DNA of 64,000 nucleotides, taken from assembly GCA_023252195.1 (NCBI GenBank), contig JAHEXI010000003.1, forward strand, positions 124,001 through 188,000, given 5' to 3'. The stretch's first letter is position 1; each line of letters opens with the position of its first letter. The notes under the pieces were generated by a model. The model saw nothing but the letters and a program-made list of their open reading frames with translations, had not been told where the DNA came from and searched no databases. Positions 1 to 8,890 of the stretch are shown here, piece by piece. The DNA is from Pseudonocardiales bacterium (GTDB taxonomy: Bacteria > Actinomycetota > Actinomycetes > Mycobacteriales > Pseudonocardiaceae). A program made the position numbers and the translations under genes.

Positions 1-54
1 CATCGACGTCACGGGCTGTGTATCGTGACTACCGGCCGGTGCACCCGGCCTCCA

Positions 55-137
55 GGCGGGTTGCCCGAGCGGCCAATGGGAGCGGACTGTAAATCCGTCG
101 GCTGATGCCTTCCAAGGTTCGAATCCTTGACCCGCCA
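55..137 (+). tRNA. tRNA-Tyr (anticodon GTA)
   Basis: The sequence folds as a class II tRNA. The acceptor arms at 55-61 and 130-136 pair over 7 bp, the anticodon GTA is at 89-91 between CGGA and TCCG arms, there is a long variable arm, and the T-arm has a TTCGAAT loop with a 5 bp stem. The 3' CCA is not encoded (ACCC follows). GTA reads tyrosine codons. The next sequence downstream is decayed gene debris, so the tRNA 3' end could once have served as an integration site; that is inference only. Confidence 0.95.
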
Positions 138-218
138 CCCAGCAGGACTAGAACCCGACCAGCGCGAACACGGTCGTGGGCCGATCTTCGCTGTGTCCGG
201 CGCTGTCTGCCTGTCGGA

Positions 219-416
219 GAAGTCGCCACCTTGGATGCGAGGGAACGCGATCGGTCCTCGCCAGCCGGCAAGGGCGTCCGGGGCGCCAGGTAGGCCGTAG
301 GCCCCCTGCCGGGTCCACACGTCGGTGTTGCTAAGCGCGGCGGCCGCGACCTGCACCAGCACCTCGCCGAGACCGGGGTGCGATACCGAGTAGATGTCGT
401 TCGGCGGACTACCCAC
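219..416 (-). pseudogene. N-terminal fragment of a medium-chain (Zn/quinone-type) dehydrogenase
   Basis: The reverse-strand reading shows PGLGEVLVQVAAAALSNTDV, then GAYG and a GWRGP..FPRIQGGDF block. This is typical of the GroES-like N-terminus of alcohol dehydrogenase/quinone oxidoreductase proteins, which read FPRIQGADVVG at this point. Similarity ends about 66 codons in, where the frame runs into unrelated sequence beside the tRNA gene. No catalytic-domain remnant is visible. I read it as a truncated, non-functional gene whose remainder was lost, possibly by insertion or deletion at the tRNA. Confidence 0.6.
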
Positions 417-558
417 AGATCACGACCAGATCGCGAGGTGGAGTCAGAGTGCTGCCTTGCAAAGGTCCGGCCTGTAACACCCCGTGCGCTGGGAAGCGTT
501 CTCATGCACGGTCAGTGAGATACTGTCCGCCATCACCCCTGGTTGTCCGTGAGTCCCC

Positions 559-1690
559 GTGCGAACGGGCACGCTAGGGGCACGGACCAAGACCATCGGC
601 TCGCGGGGTTGTGCTCGTTCCGGCCGCGCGCAAGCCGACTCGGCCCTGTTTCAGTCACCGACGCAGTATCCTGGATTTCCCGGTCTGGGTCATGGCGCGG
701 TGGTCAGCGGCGACTTTAACGGTGACGGCTCTCCCGACCTTGCGGTCGCCGATCTTGCGGCGGGCGGTGTGCGGGTACTGCTCAATCGGTGCGATGGCAG
801 CTTCGCGCCCGCTGCGTTCTATCCGACGGGCGCGGGAGCGGCGGCGGTGACGGCGGCCGACTTTACTGGCCACGGCCACATCGACCTGGTCGTGGCCAAC
901 ATGCTGGATTCCACCGTGGTCCTGCTGACCAATCGAGGAGATGGCACCTTCATCCGAGGAGCGACCAATCCCACTAGTCCTCTTCCGGGGCGAATCCTGA
1001 CCGCCGACTTCAACGGCGACGGCCGACGCGACCTCCGCGCCGACGGACAACGTTGTGGTCCTTCTCAACCAGGGAGGCGGCCGATTCGTTCGGTCACAAA
1101 CTCTCACGGTGGGCATCGGCCTCAACCTAATTGGCTTGGTCGCCTCGATGGACACCGCCGACGTGAACGGCGATCATCGACCGGACCTACTGGTCGTTGA
1201 TCAACTTCGAGGGGTCGTCGTGCTCATCGGCCGCGGCAATGGGACCTTCACACGAGGCGCCATCCTGCCGATTCACCTGTTCGAAAGCCCAGCCGTGGGC
1301 GACCTCAACCACGATGGCATCGTCGATGTTGCGATACCGGATACCTTCCGAAACTCGGTCGCAGTCTTCCTGGGACGAGGCGACGGCACCTTCGCCCCGC
1401 CTATCGTCTCCACCGTCAATCTGCGTCCAGGGCTCGCACCGACGCTTACCCCCGAGGCTGCGATCGCTGACTTCAACGGCGACGGAGATCCGGACCTCAT
1501 CGTTAGCGGTGGTACCGACAGAATGGTCCACATCATGCTCGGCGACGGTACGGGACAGTTCACCACCACCGAGAGTTACCCCGCGCAAATCGCCCGTACG
1601 ATCGTGGTTGACGACTTCAACCACGACGGACGACCCGATCTCGCCATCACTCAGGCACTCGGCGGAACGGAAGTTCTGCTGCACAACTGA
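559..1690 (+). pseudogene. FG-GAP/VCBS beta-propeller protein, frameshifted
   Basis: Seven FG-GAP-type calcium-binding repeats can be read: ADFNGDGSPDLAVAD, ADFTGHGHIDLVVAN, ADFNGDGRRDL, ADVNGDHRPDLLVVD, GDLNHDGIVDVAIPD, ADFNGDGDPDLIVSG and DDFNHDGRPDLAITQ. That is enough for one seven-bladed propeller, a fold usually found on secreted or surface proteins. The first two and a half repeats lie in one frame (from 559) and the rest in another (from about 1055), with the shift near 1035-1060. No signal peptide precedes the first repeat, so the 5' end is probably also missing. A sequencing error at the shift is the alternative explanation. Confidence 0.75.
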
Positions 1691-1854
1691 CCACTGCCGG
1701 CCCCGCTCCGAATGCCCGGTCCAGGTAGGCCAGGTGGGACCGGGGAGCATCCGGCGTAGGACGATCCCCGGGGACGTCCGAGGGGACGGACAGATTCCCG
1801 CGAGCACTTCTGTGTGAACGCTGGCGCGTGCTGCGGATCTTCCAAGGGCGGACG

Positions 1855-2049
1855 TCAATCTGCCGGACCTCGTTGTTCGACGATGCAGTCAGGCCCGGGG
1901 TAAACGAGCGACTCGTGTCCGTCCGAGAACCGCACCAGGTACGGCGGCTCCCCTTCCGGACCGCGCACTTCTAGGACTTCGCCCACGTGTTCGTGCATGC
2001 CGACGCTGCGGCTCTTAATGTGGACCTTGTCACCAACGGTGGCGTACAT
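1855..2049 (-). CDS. DUF1918 domain protein
   Basis: This 64-residue protein is almost entirely one DUF1918 domain. It starts MYATVGDKVHIKS, continues with GEVLEVRGPEGEPPYLVRF, and ends in a DGHESLVYPGPDC block. DUF1918 proteins are small actinobacterial proteins with an SH3-like N-terminal fold and no established function. An AAGGAGC ribosome-binding site precedes the ATG. It stands alone between the propeller remnant and a methyltransferase on the same strand. Confidence 0.85.
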   Translation of the reverse strand: MYATVGDKVHIKSRSVGMHEHVGEVLEVRGPEGEPPYLVRFSDGHESLVYPGPDCIVEQRGPAD

Positions 2050-2220
2050 GGCGCTCCTTCGCTCGAGCCAGACTCCGACGGACGCACGCCCTCATCGGTG
2101 AGCGTGCCGGACAAATCCGGGTGACAGCAAGATCCTCGCCGCAACAGCTCACTAATCCTTAGTGGGGCGGGTGGGCAGGCGTCTCCGGTCGGCGTGAATG
2201 GGCTTGGCTGCGGCGCGAGG

Positions 2221-2979
2221 CTAAGCGCGGCGGGCCAACACGACGTAGGTTCCGCCGTGTGCCTCGACGGTGCCGCCGAGTGTTTCGACCGCCGCGTGCA
2301 GGGCTCGCGCAACAGTGCGGAGACGCTCGGGTTCGAGACGTTGGTGATCGCTGAACGTCAACGCCTGTCCCACCCATTCGTCGGCGCTCAGGGTGCGTTC
2401 CCAGCGATAGGTTCTCGTCTCGACCGAGCAGAACGCCTCGTTCTCGCCGAAGGGGTCGATATAGCCGCTGTCGTCGGGTGCGCGACCGTGCGGATGCGCC
2501 TCCGGCGCATGCTCGCGGTAGACGGCCTCGAACATGGCCGCGACGGACTCGTCCAGCACGTGGTAGTTCCAGAACCGGGCGATTGTGCCGCCCGCACGCA
2601 ATACGTGGGCCGCCTTGGCCATGCCCAGCTCGGGATCGATCCAATGCCACGCGGCCCCGCAGGTGATCAAGTCGAACCGCCGTCCAGCGTCGTCCCAGGT
2701 CTCGAAGGCCCCCACCTCCACCGGGATGCCGTGACCGCGGGCCACCTCGGCCATCCGCGGGTCCAGCTCGACACCGAGGACGGACAGGCCACGCCCGGCG
2801 AGGCCCACGGCGACCTTGCCGGTGCCGCAGCCGACGTCGAGCACCCGAGCTGGCCGCAACGTCGCAAGATCGTCGAGTAGAGCGGCGGGGTACGTCGGAC
2901 GGTATCGCTCGTACTGCCGTGCCACCGCGCCGAACGACTCGGCTCGACCACGATCGAGGTGAAGCTCACCCGAGGACAC
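2221..2979 (-). CDS. class I SAM-dependent methyltransferase
   Basis: This 252-residue protein has SAM-binding motif I VLDVGCGTGKVA at about residues 46-57. An acidic motif II (LGVELDPRM) and the FDLITCGAAWHWID segment follow, typical of the Methyltransf_11/UbiE-like group that methylates small molecules. The N-terminal FGAVARQYERYRPTYP is also characteristic of this group. The start is GTG with a weak ribosome-binding site. The substrate cannot be deduced; neighbours do not suggest a pathway. Confidence 0.85.
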   Translation of the reverse strand: MSSGELHLDRGRAESFGAVARQYERYRPTYPAALLDDLATLRPARVLDVGCGTGKVAVGLAGRGLSVLGVELDPRMAEVARGHGIPVEVGAFETWDDAGRRFDLITCGAAWHWIDPELGMAKAAHVLRAGGTIARFWNYHVLDESVAAMFEAVYREHAPEAHPHGRAPDDSGYIDPFGENEAFCSVETRTYRWERTLSADEWVGQALTFSDHQRLEPERLRTVARALHAAVETLGGTVEAHGGTYVVLARRA

Positions 2980-3028
2980 CCGACGATGATACGAAGGCGT
3001 GCCTGTCCCTCTTTTGTCCCTGCTCGCC

Positions 3029-4663
3029 CTACACGTACATCACGTCTCCACGTTGAGCGGTGGGATGAGGCCGGTCAGCGCTCGGCACCGTGGCGCGGAT
3101 CCGAAGCTGGCGCAGCTCGGCGAGGTAGTTGTGCAGTTGGGACAGCCGTGCGTCGGGCTGACCGCCGTTGGGGTTTTCGTGGGCGGCGCGTACCGCGTCT
3201 GCGGCGGTTCGCAGCCGCTGGTCGTTGATCTCGGTGAAATGGTCGCGCAACGCCCGGTGCATAGCCCGAAGTTGCGACCGCAACTCGTCGCTTACCCGGA
3301 AGTTCACGCTGTCCATCAGCTTGGACACCGCCATCTTGGCCTCGGCCTTGCCGCGCTCGTGGCCGTTTTTGCGGTCCTCCCAGAAGGTGAACAGTCCCAA
3401 CAGCACGCCAGCCCCGACAGACCAGGTGCTGATCAGCGCTAAACCCGCGAGGCTGGTCAGCACACCGACCATGAGGACGCCGCCGTAGGACCCGCGCAGG
3501 CTGTTGACCACCCGCGCGAATACGCCGCCGCTGTTGGGTGGTTCCATCGGCTTGACTCGGCGCAACGCCTCGTCGGGCGTGACCACCCGCACTCGGGGCA
3601 GCGTCACGCCGGTATGCGAGCCGTCCGGGTTGCCGGCCAGCCTCGCGGCTACCTGCTCGGCCAGTTGCTGGGCGCGCTGCGCGGCCAGGCCGAAGTTGGC
3701 CAGCACGCTGTCCTCGACCTTGTCGCGCACCGACTTGTCGAACTGCTGCCACTGCCGCATCGGGTTCGTCGTGGTGATGTGCTCCTCGGCGTGTTCCATC
3801 ACCTCGCGGAGCCGGTCGCGCAGGTCGAAATCCACCTGCGCCATCAGCTCGGTCGCGCCGTCGCTGAGCGCGAGCTGCCACTGCGCCGACAGTTGCTGGC
3901 GCCGGTCCAGTTCGGTCACCGCCCGCTGCTGCCGCTGCTGTGCTGAGTCGCCGGCGCCTGGCAGCGCATCCAGCTCACGGTTCCAGATCGTGCCCAGCTG
4001 GTCGGCGACGGCCCGCACCTCGCCGAGCACCCAGTCGCGCAGTGCCGGATCCACCTCGGTCCCGATCCGGTCGCGCAGGAACTCGAGCAGCTGCGGCACC
4101 CCGGAGGCGACCGACAGCGAGTCGTCGCCCCGCTGCCGGCCGCTGTCGCACAGCGCCGAGGACACCGGCACCAGCGGGATGGTCGGCGAGTCCAGGTTGG
4201 CTGCCTGCAGCCGCGACCGGTTAGTCCGCTGGACCTCAGCCCATCGAGGGTAGGCGTCGATCTTGGTGAGCACGCAGGCCAGCGTGGTGCCCTGCGCTCG
4301 GATCCGGGCCAGCGCGTCCAGCTCCGCCGAGCCGTATTCGTGACCCGCGTCGGAGACGAACAACACCACGTCCGCCGACCCCGGTTCCGGCACCACCGGC
4401 CGGTTCGATCCCGCAGGGCTGCCGGCGTCGACGAAGGTCGCCCCCGGCAGCCGATCGGCAGATGCGTGTTCCAGGACTTGGACCAACGAGGTGGCGCCCT
4501 GACCGGGCGCCCCGACCACCACTACACGTATCTGCCGACCGGCTATCCGGGCGTGAGCCCTGGCCAGCCGCTCAACCGGGTCGGGCCGACCGGTCGCACC
4601 GGCCAGCCGTTTGGTCGCGTCGAGCAGGCTGATCAGCTCGGCCGACTGCATCGTCACCGACAC
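3029..4663 (-). CDS. dynamin-like (IniA/IniC-type) membrane GTPase with degenerate P-loop
   Basis: 544 residues, starting at the GTG at 4663, which sits 8 bp after AAGGAGG; a longer reading from 4777 would overlap the upstream gene. The N-terminal third is a G-domain with RVVVVGAPGQGATSLVQ where GxxxxGK[ST] is expected (the Lys is Ala), an acidic VVLFVSD strand and LTKID for the base-contact motif. Helical regions rich in Gln/Glu follow. Near residue 420 there is a hydrophobic segment (LMVGVLTSLAGLALIS and on) and then a basic stretch ending LRDHFTEI, the membrane-contact layout of mycobacterial IniA/IniC. It probably remodels or binds the inner membrane. It lies 34 bp after the Trp/His-rich protein, so the two are probably cotranscribed. 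Confidence 0.75.
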   Translation of the reverse strand: MSVTMQSAELISLLDATKRLAGATGRPDPVERLARAHARIAGRQIRVVVVGAPGQGATSLVQVLEHASADRLPGATFVDAGSPAGSNRPVVPEPGSADVVLFVSDAGHEYGSAELDALARIRAQGTTLACVLTKIDAYPRWAEVQRTNRSRLQAANLDSPTIPLVPVSSALCDSGRQRGDDSLSVASGVPQLLEFLRDRIGTEVDPALRDWVLGEVRAVADQLGTIWNRELDALPGAGDSAQQRQQRAVTELDRRQQLSAQWQLALSDGATELMAQVDFDLRDRLREVMEHAEEHITTTNPMRQWQQFDKSVRDKVEDSVLANFGLAAQRAQQLAEQVAARLAGNPDGSHTGVTLPRVRVVTPDEALRRVKPMEPPNSGGVFARVVNSLRGSYGGVLMVGVLTSLAGLALISTWSVGAGVLLGLFTFWEDRKNGHERGKAEAKMAVSKLMDSVNFRVSDELRSQLRAMHRALRDHFTEINDQRLRTAADAVRAAHENPNGGQPDARLSQLHNYLAELRQLRIRATVPSADRPHPTAQRGDVMYV

Positions 4664-4697
4664 CGCTATGTCCTCCTTGTCCTGCCTGCGCCCCGGA

Positions 4698-6746
4698 TCA
4701 GTGCGGGACTGCGGTGTGGTCCGGGCCGGGGTGTGTGGTGTCGTGCGGCGTCGGACTGGCGGCCGGCCCGCCGTCATGCGTGGTCAGGCCGCTGGACAGA
4801 CCGTGCGACGGGGACGAGCCGACCCCGCTGCTCGGGTCGGACGGCGTGGCCGGCGCCGTGCTGTGCGTGGTCGGCGTGTTGTGCACGCTCGACGCGGAAC
4901 CGCCCGGCGCCGTGTTGTGTGTAGTCGGCGTGCTTTGCGGGGTCGCGGTGGGGTGCACGCTCGGTGCCGGACCGTTCGACGTCGCTGGTGCAGTGGCGTG
5001 CGGGGTCGGCGTCGAGACGTGCGACGGCTGGGACGTGGTGTCGACCGAATGAGGGCTCTGGCCCGAGACGGCGCCGGACGAAGCGGAGGGTCCCAGGTCG
5101 GCCTGAGGCGCGGCCGGGTGGGACGGCTGGCCGGGCGCGCTGCGCCCAGCGTCGGTCTGGGGGCCGGTGTCGGCCTGTGGCGCACCCCCGAAGCTGCCAT
5201 GGCCACCGGTGAAGCCGCCACGCTGGCCACTGTCCAGCCCGCCGCCTTGCTGACCGTTGGTGGTAGCGCCGTGCGTGTTCTGCTGGCCGTCCTGGCCAGC
5301 GCTCCCGCCGCCGACGAACCCGCCGGAGTGGTGGCCCGAGCCCTGGCTGGAGTCCTGGCTCGAACTGCGGCTCGACTCCTCGCCGCGTGGTGAGCTGGAC
5401 CGCGAGTCTCCGTCCGACTGGTGTGCCGCGGTGTTCACCGTGGCTGCCTGCTGGACGCTGTGGCTCAGCGGCTCGGAACTGACATGCGTCGAGGACTTCG
5501 GGTCCAACGGGGTGGCGTTCACCGGCGCCACCGACGCCGCGGCATTGGCGGTCGCTACGGCCGGCGCGCTCACACCGGAAGCCAGGTTCGGGCCAACCGA
5601 GGCGCCATTGGAAAACGACGGGCCATTGGAAAACGACGGGCCGTTGGAAAACGACGGGCCGTTGGAAAACGACGGCGCAGGCGAGGAGAAAGTCGATGCG
5701 ACGGGCGCGACAGGGTTCGCTGGACCGTTCTGCAAGCCGCCGAGGGACTGACCGTGCTGGTAGCCTAGATCGCTGCGCTGTACGCCCTGACCGGTACGGT
5801 CGCTGTCGATCCCGCGCTGCACCTCGTGCTGCGCCTGGCTTCGTGAGTCCTGCCCGGCCTGATGCTGGGTGGTCCTAAGGTCGTGGAAGTCATGACCGCC
5901 CCTGACCTCATGCGGCACAGCCCGATTGTCCTGGCGTAGGCCGCTGTTCTGGTGCTCCAGGTCACGGTCCTCGTGCTGCACGTGGCGGTTGTCCTGCCGC
6001 TGGTCGCGGTTATCGCGGTCGTTATCGTTCCAGCTGCGCTGGTCGCGGTCGTGGTCGCTCTGACCGTGCTGGTCGCGGTTGTCGCCGTCGTGGTCGTTCC
6101 GGCCGTGCTGGTCGCGGTCGTGATCGTGGTCGTTCCACACCCGCTGGTCACGGTCATCGAGGTCGCGAACGTGGTCGTTCCAGCCGTGCCACTGGTTGTG
6201 CTCACCCCAGTGGTAGCTGTTTTCCCAGCCGCGCCAGTCGTGGTCGCTGCTGTAGTGGTTGTTGCACCACTCGCGGTAGTCGTTGTGCTCCCAGTAGCTG
6301 GGCTGGTGCCAGCCGGGGGGTGGTGCCCAGCCGTGCGGAGGTTCCCAGCCCTGCGGTGCCACCCAACCCTCACCGTTGACCCAGACCGGACCGAAATAGT
6401 CCGCACCCGGGACCCAGCCGTGCCAGTTGTCGTGGTTCTGGAAGTGCTCGCAATTTTCCCAGCCGCGCCAGTCGTGGTCGCTGCTGTAGTGGTTGTTGCA
6501 CCACTGACGGTAGTCGTCGTGATCCCAGTAGGCGGGCTGGTCCCAGCCAGGCGGTGGGGCCCAGCCGTGCGGAGGTTCCCAGCCGTGCGGCGCCACCCAA
6601 CCCACACTGTCGACCCAGACTGGACCGAAGTACTCGGCTCCGGGCACCCACAGGTGCGCGTCGTGCAGGACGTCAGCGAGGTCGTGCCGGACGGCGTCGC
6701 GAACATCGGCAGCTAGCCAGAGCTGGCTGATAGAACCTTCAGGCAT
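4698..6746 (-). CDS. Trp/His/Asp-rich two-repeat protein with long low-complexity tail
   Basis: 682 residues, with an AAGGAG ribosome-binding site before the ATG. I do not recognise the family. After a short helical N-terminus (SISQLWLAADVRDAVRHDLA) there are two near-identical modules of about 70 residues containing VPGAEYFGPVWV, WVAPHGWEPPHGWAPPPGW, CNNHYSSDHDWRGWEN. A highly charged Asp/His/Asn/Arg stretch (NDHDHDRDQHGRNDHDGDNR style) follows, and then several hundred residues rich in Ser, Thr, Pro, Gln and Gly, including four PSFSNG repeats. No signal peptide or membrane segment is visible. Upstream coupling to a dynamin-like GTPase resembles the low-complexity IniB / IniA order of mycobacteria, but no IniB domain is present. 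The His/Asp content could bind metal; that is speculative. Confidence 0.7.
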   Translation of the reverse strand: MPEGSISQLWLAADVRDAVRHDLADVLHDAHLWVPGAEYFGPVWVDSVGWVAPHGWEPPHGWAPPPGWDQPAYWDHDDYRQWCNNHYSSDHDWRGWENCEHFQNHDNWHGWVPGADYFGPVWVNGEGWVAPQGWEPPHGWAPPPGWHQPSYWEHNDYREWCNNHYSSDHDWRGWENSYHWGEHNQWHGWNDHVRDLDDRDQRVWNDHDHDRDQHGRNDHDGDNRDQHGQSDHDRDQRSWNDNDRDNRDQRQDNRHVQHEDRDLEHQNSGLRQDNRAVPHEVRGGHDFHDLRTTQHQAGQDSRSQAQHEVQRGIDSDRTGQGVQRSDLGYQHGQSLGGLQNGPANPVAPVASTFSSPAPSFSNGPSFSNGPSFSNGPSFSNGASVGPNLASGVSAPAVATANAAASVAPVNATPLDPKSSTHVSSEPLSHSVQQAATVNTAAHQSDGDSRSSSPRGEESSRSSSQDSSQGSGHHSGGFVGGGSAGQDGQQNTHGATTNGQQGGGLDSGQRGGFTGGHGSFGGAPQADTGPQTDAGRSAPGQPSHPAAPQADLGPSASSGAVSGQSPHSVDTTSQPSHVSTPTPHATAPATSNGPAPSVHPTATPQSTPTTHNTAPGGSASSVHNTPTTHSTAPATPSDPSSGVGSSPSHGLSSGLTTHDGGPAASPTPHDTTHPGPDHTAVPH
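5606..5677. repeat. 4 x 18 bp tandem repeat inside the Trp/His-rich gene
   Basis: Four consecutive copies of an 18 bp unit (CATTGGAAAACGACGGGC with C/T variation at the second position in copies 3-4) occupy 5606-5677. On the coding strand they encode a repeated PSFSNG hexapeptide. The near-identity at DNA level suggests recent slippage or unequal crossover. Confidence 0.9.
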
Positions 6747-6997
6747 TGCATGCTCCTTAAGTCAGGTTGAACTCGCGTTGCCATTTATGCCCCGGTGATG
6801 TGCGAGCAACCTGTACACAACCTCACAGTTAGCTGGGAGTCGGCCACGGACGGTGACGATCTGCGGTGACATTCAGGTCGTCCCCACCGGTTCGGTGGAC
6901 CAAACCAATAGAGACCTACCTGGCCACGGCCTGCCTACCCCCGGTCCGGCCTACCTCGGCAGTGCGTCGACAACCGGAGAGCCCAAGCCGAAGCAGA

Positions 6998-7117
6998 TCA
7001 TCCAAGCCACTCGGTCAGGGTGTCGCGGACTGTCGTGGCCTGGCTCTCGTCGAAGCTGATCACGCAGCAGCCGGCAACATGTGGGTCCAACACGATCTCG
7101 CCGTTGACCTTCGTCAT
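6998..7117 (-). CDS. small conserved-type protein, about 39 residues
   Basis: A short reverse-strand reading starts MTKVNGEIVLDPHVAGCC and ends in DTLTEWLG. The EIxLxPHxxG..VI..DE pattern with a final TEWLG resembles tiny proteins often seen beside DUF397/DUF6879-HTH loci of actinomycetes; this is my recollection of the pattern, not a search. A longer upstream start would overlap the divergent gene at 7332. The ribosome-binding site is weak, so the start is uncertain. Confidence 0.45.
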   Translation of the reverse strand: MTKVNGEIVLDPHVAGCCVISFDESQATTVRDTLTEWLG

Positions 7118-7331
7118 ACGGAGGTTGCAGAACCCTCTGCAGCCGCGATGTGTCTGGCAGGTCGCCGGGACTGTGCGGCCGTTCTTGCCGGTCGGGTGGT
7201 CGTCGGCGGTCACCGAAACGGGATCACGAAGAAGGTTACGGATCCCGCTGTGATCGCAGCGTTCGCCCGCCTCGTCGCCGGCGATGAGCAGCTCGGCTAC
7301 GTGCCGACCGATTTGATCCCGGAGGCATAAC

Positions 7332-7892
7332 ATGATGGACGCCGAGGCACTCGGGTGTTTCATCGACGCGCACTACCACCAGCCGGGCGACCGACTGTTC
7401 CGCTCGGAGGTTCTGCCGGAATACGACGTCGCCTCCGACGATGACGGCTTCCGGCGTTGGCTCGACGGAGCATCCGAGCCCACGTGGTCCCGAAAGCAAC
7501 CATGGCTGGACACATTGCGCGAGGAACGCGAAAACGGACAGGTCTCCAGGCGTGTGCGCCTGCTGTCCGAGCAGCTCACCGACTACGAGCGGTACGCCTG
7601 CGACTTCGGCTACCGCTACAACGGCGAGTACGAAGACATCCGGATCCTGCACCGTAGCGAGCACGAGATTCCGCCCGGACTGATCGAACGCGATTTTTGG
7701 ATCATCGGCGACTCGGTCGTCGTCAGGATGGACTACGGCGATTGTGGCCGTTTCGAAGGTGCAGACGTCGCAGATTCTGCGCAGCTGGCCGATTATCTGC
7801 GTACGCGTGATGTCGCGTGGCCCGCGGCCGAACCCTTCGCTCAGTGGTGGGACCGTCATCCTGAGCTTAACCGGAAGGCGGCGGCCTACTAG
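7332..7892 (+). CDS. DUF6879 family protein
   Basis: This 186-residue protein has the DUF6879 pattern: a TWSRKQPWLDTLREERENG segment, then RVRLLSEQLTDYERY, a central EDIRIL strand, and RDFWIIGDSVVVRMDYGDCG. DUF6879 proteins are encoded next to DUF5753 helix-turn-helix regulators in actinomycetes and are suspected partners of them. The ATG pair at 7332/7335 follows GGAGG by 7 bp. The stop codon abuts the GTG of the regulator (TAGGTG), showing tight coupling. A paralogous pair lies at 9359-10679 in the opposite orientation. Confidence 0.8.
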   Translation: MMDAEALGCFIDAHYHQPGDRLFRSEVLPEYDVASDDDGFRRWLDGASEPTWSRKQPWLDTLREERENGQVSRRVRLLSEQLTDYERYACDFGYRYNGEYEDIRILHRSEHEIPPGLIERDFWIIGDSVVVRMDYGDCGRFEGADVADSAQLADYLRTRDVAWPAAEPFAQWWDRHPELNRKAAAY

Positions 7893-8771
7893 GTGAGCAG
7901 CGCAGCCGACGGTACGGAGCAGGACCCGAGGCGAGGCGCCGGGTTTAGATCCCTGCGCGAATTGCGCAAGGCCGCCGGTCTCAACCAGACCGAGGTCGTT
8001 GAGGGTGTCAAGCGCGCGCTGCCAAACGCTCGGTTCTCGCAGCCCGCGCTGTCGCGAGTCGAGCAGGGTACGGGCAGCCTGACCCCCGACATCGTGCGTG
8101 CACTCTGCCGAATCTACTGCGTCACCGGAGCCGAACGAGCTGCGCTGGTCCAACTGGCCGAGGACGCAGAGGCGGGTTATGTGGATGCCCGGGTTGTGTT
8201 GCAGGCCGGGAACACGATCAACCTGCAACAGCGGTTTGCCCGGCTGGAACGCGACGCAGCTGAGATCCGTTCCTACAACCCGGTAATGGTGATCGGCAGC
8301 CCGCAGACCCCGGCATACGCGGCGACGGTCTTCGGCACCAGTGAAGGCGATCCCATCGTGCGAGACCGGATGGGTCGGCAGGAGAAGATGATCGCAGACT
8401 CGCGGCGGCGATGGTTCTTCGTGCAGACCGAGGGCTCGCTGCGCTGGCAGGCGCGGTCGGCGGCCGTGATGGCAGAGCAGATGGAACACCTCCTCAAGCT
8501 CAGCCACGCTGCGAATGTGGACCTTGGAGTAATCGGATGGCAAACGCCGGTCGAGGTTTTTCAGAACACCGCATTTCACCTTTACGACGACACCGCGGTT
8601 GTTGTCGGTACCCGCGACGGCACTGCGATCATCACCGACCACCTGCGTGTGGCCGACTACCGCAGTGTGTTTGACGAGCTCGCGGCCCTTGCGCCATTCG
8701 GCGATACCAGCCGCGACGTTCTGCGGCGGATCGCGGACGATTACAGGAGTCTTCTGAGTGTCGGTGCTTGA
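7893..8771 (+). CDS. helix-turn-helix regulator with DUF5753 domain
   Basis: 292 residues. An N-terminal XRE-type HTH (LRELRKAAGLNQTEVVEGV and RFSQPALSRVEQGTG) covers about residues 17-70. The DUF5753 effector domain follows, with YNPVMVIGSPQTPAYA, RMGRQEKMIADSRRRWFFV, EQMEHLLKLS and an FHLYDDTAVVVGT strand. Such proteins (WhiJ/Scr1-like) are abundant developmental or toxin-antitoxin-like regulators. The gene starts GTG directly after the DUF6879 stop, so the two are one operon. Confidence 0.85.
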   Translation: MSSAADGTEQDPRRGAGFRSLRELRKAAGLNQTEVVEGVKRALPNARFSQPALSRVEQGTGSLTPDIVRALCRIYCVTGAERAALVQLAEDAEAGYVDARVVLQAGNTINLQQRFARLERDAAEIRSYNPVMVIGSPQTPAYAATVFGTSEGDPIVRDRMGRQEKMIADSRRRWFFVQTEGSLRWQARSAAVMAEQMEHLLKLSHAANVDLGVIGWQTPVEVFQNTAFHLYDDTAVVVGTRDGTAIITDHLRVADYRSVFDELAALAPFGDTSRDVLRRIADDYRSLLSVGA

Positions 8772-8890
8772 CTTGGGAGAGGCGACTCGTTGCGGACCGA
8801 GTGTACGCGAGGGCGCACTCGGTCACTAGCCGGCGGCCTTACGAGGGTGGGTGTCGCCAGCCGAGCCTGGCGATCTGCCCGTGTGGCCGT

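Noticed and set aside
5952-6716. Forward frame of 254 codons rich in Val/Ala across the Trp/His-rich gene, resembling membrane helices
   Set aside because: It is the complement of repetitive Trp/His/Asp codons. It has no ribosome-binding site, and the reverse-strand gene has a good start and coherent repeats.
6866-7330. Forward frame of 154 codons ending just before the DUF6879 gene
   Set aside because: Proline/Arg/Ser-rich with no motif or ribosome-binding site. The reverse strand contains the more protein-like LDPHVAGCC...TEWLG reading.
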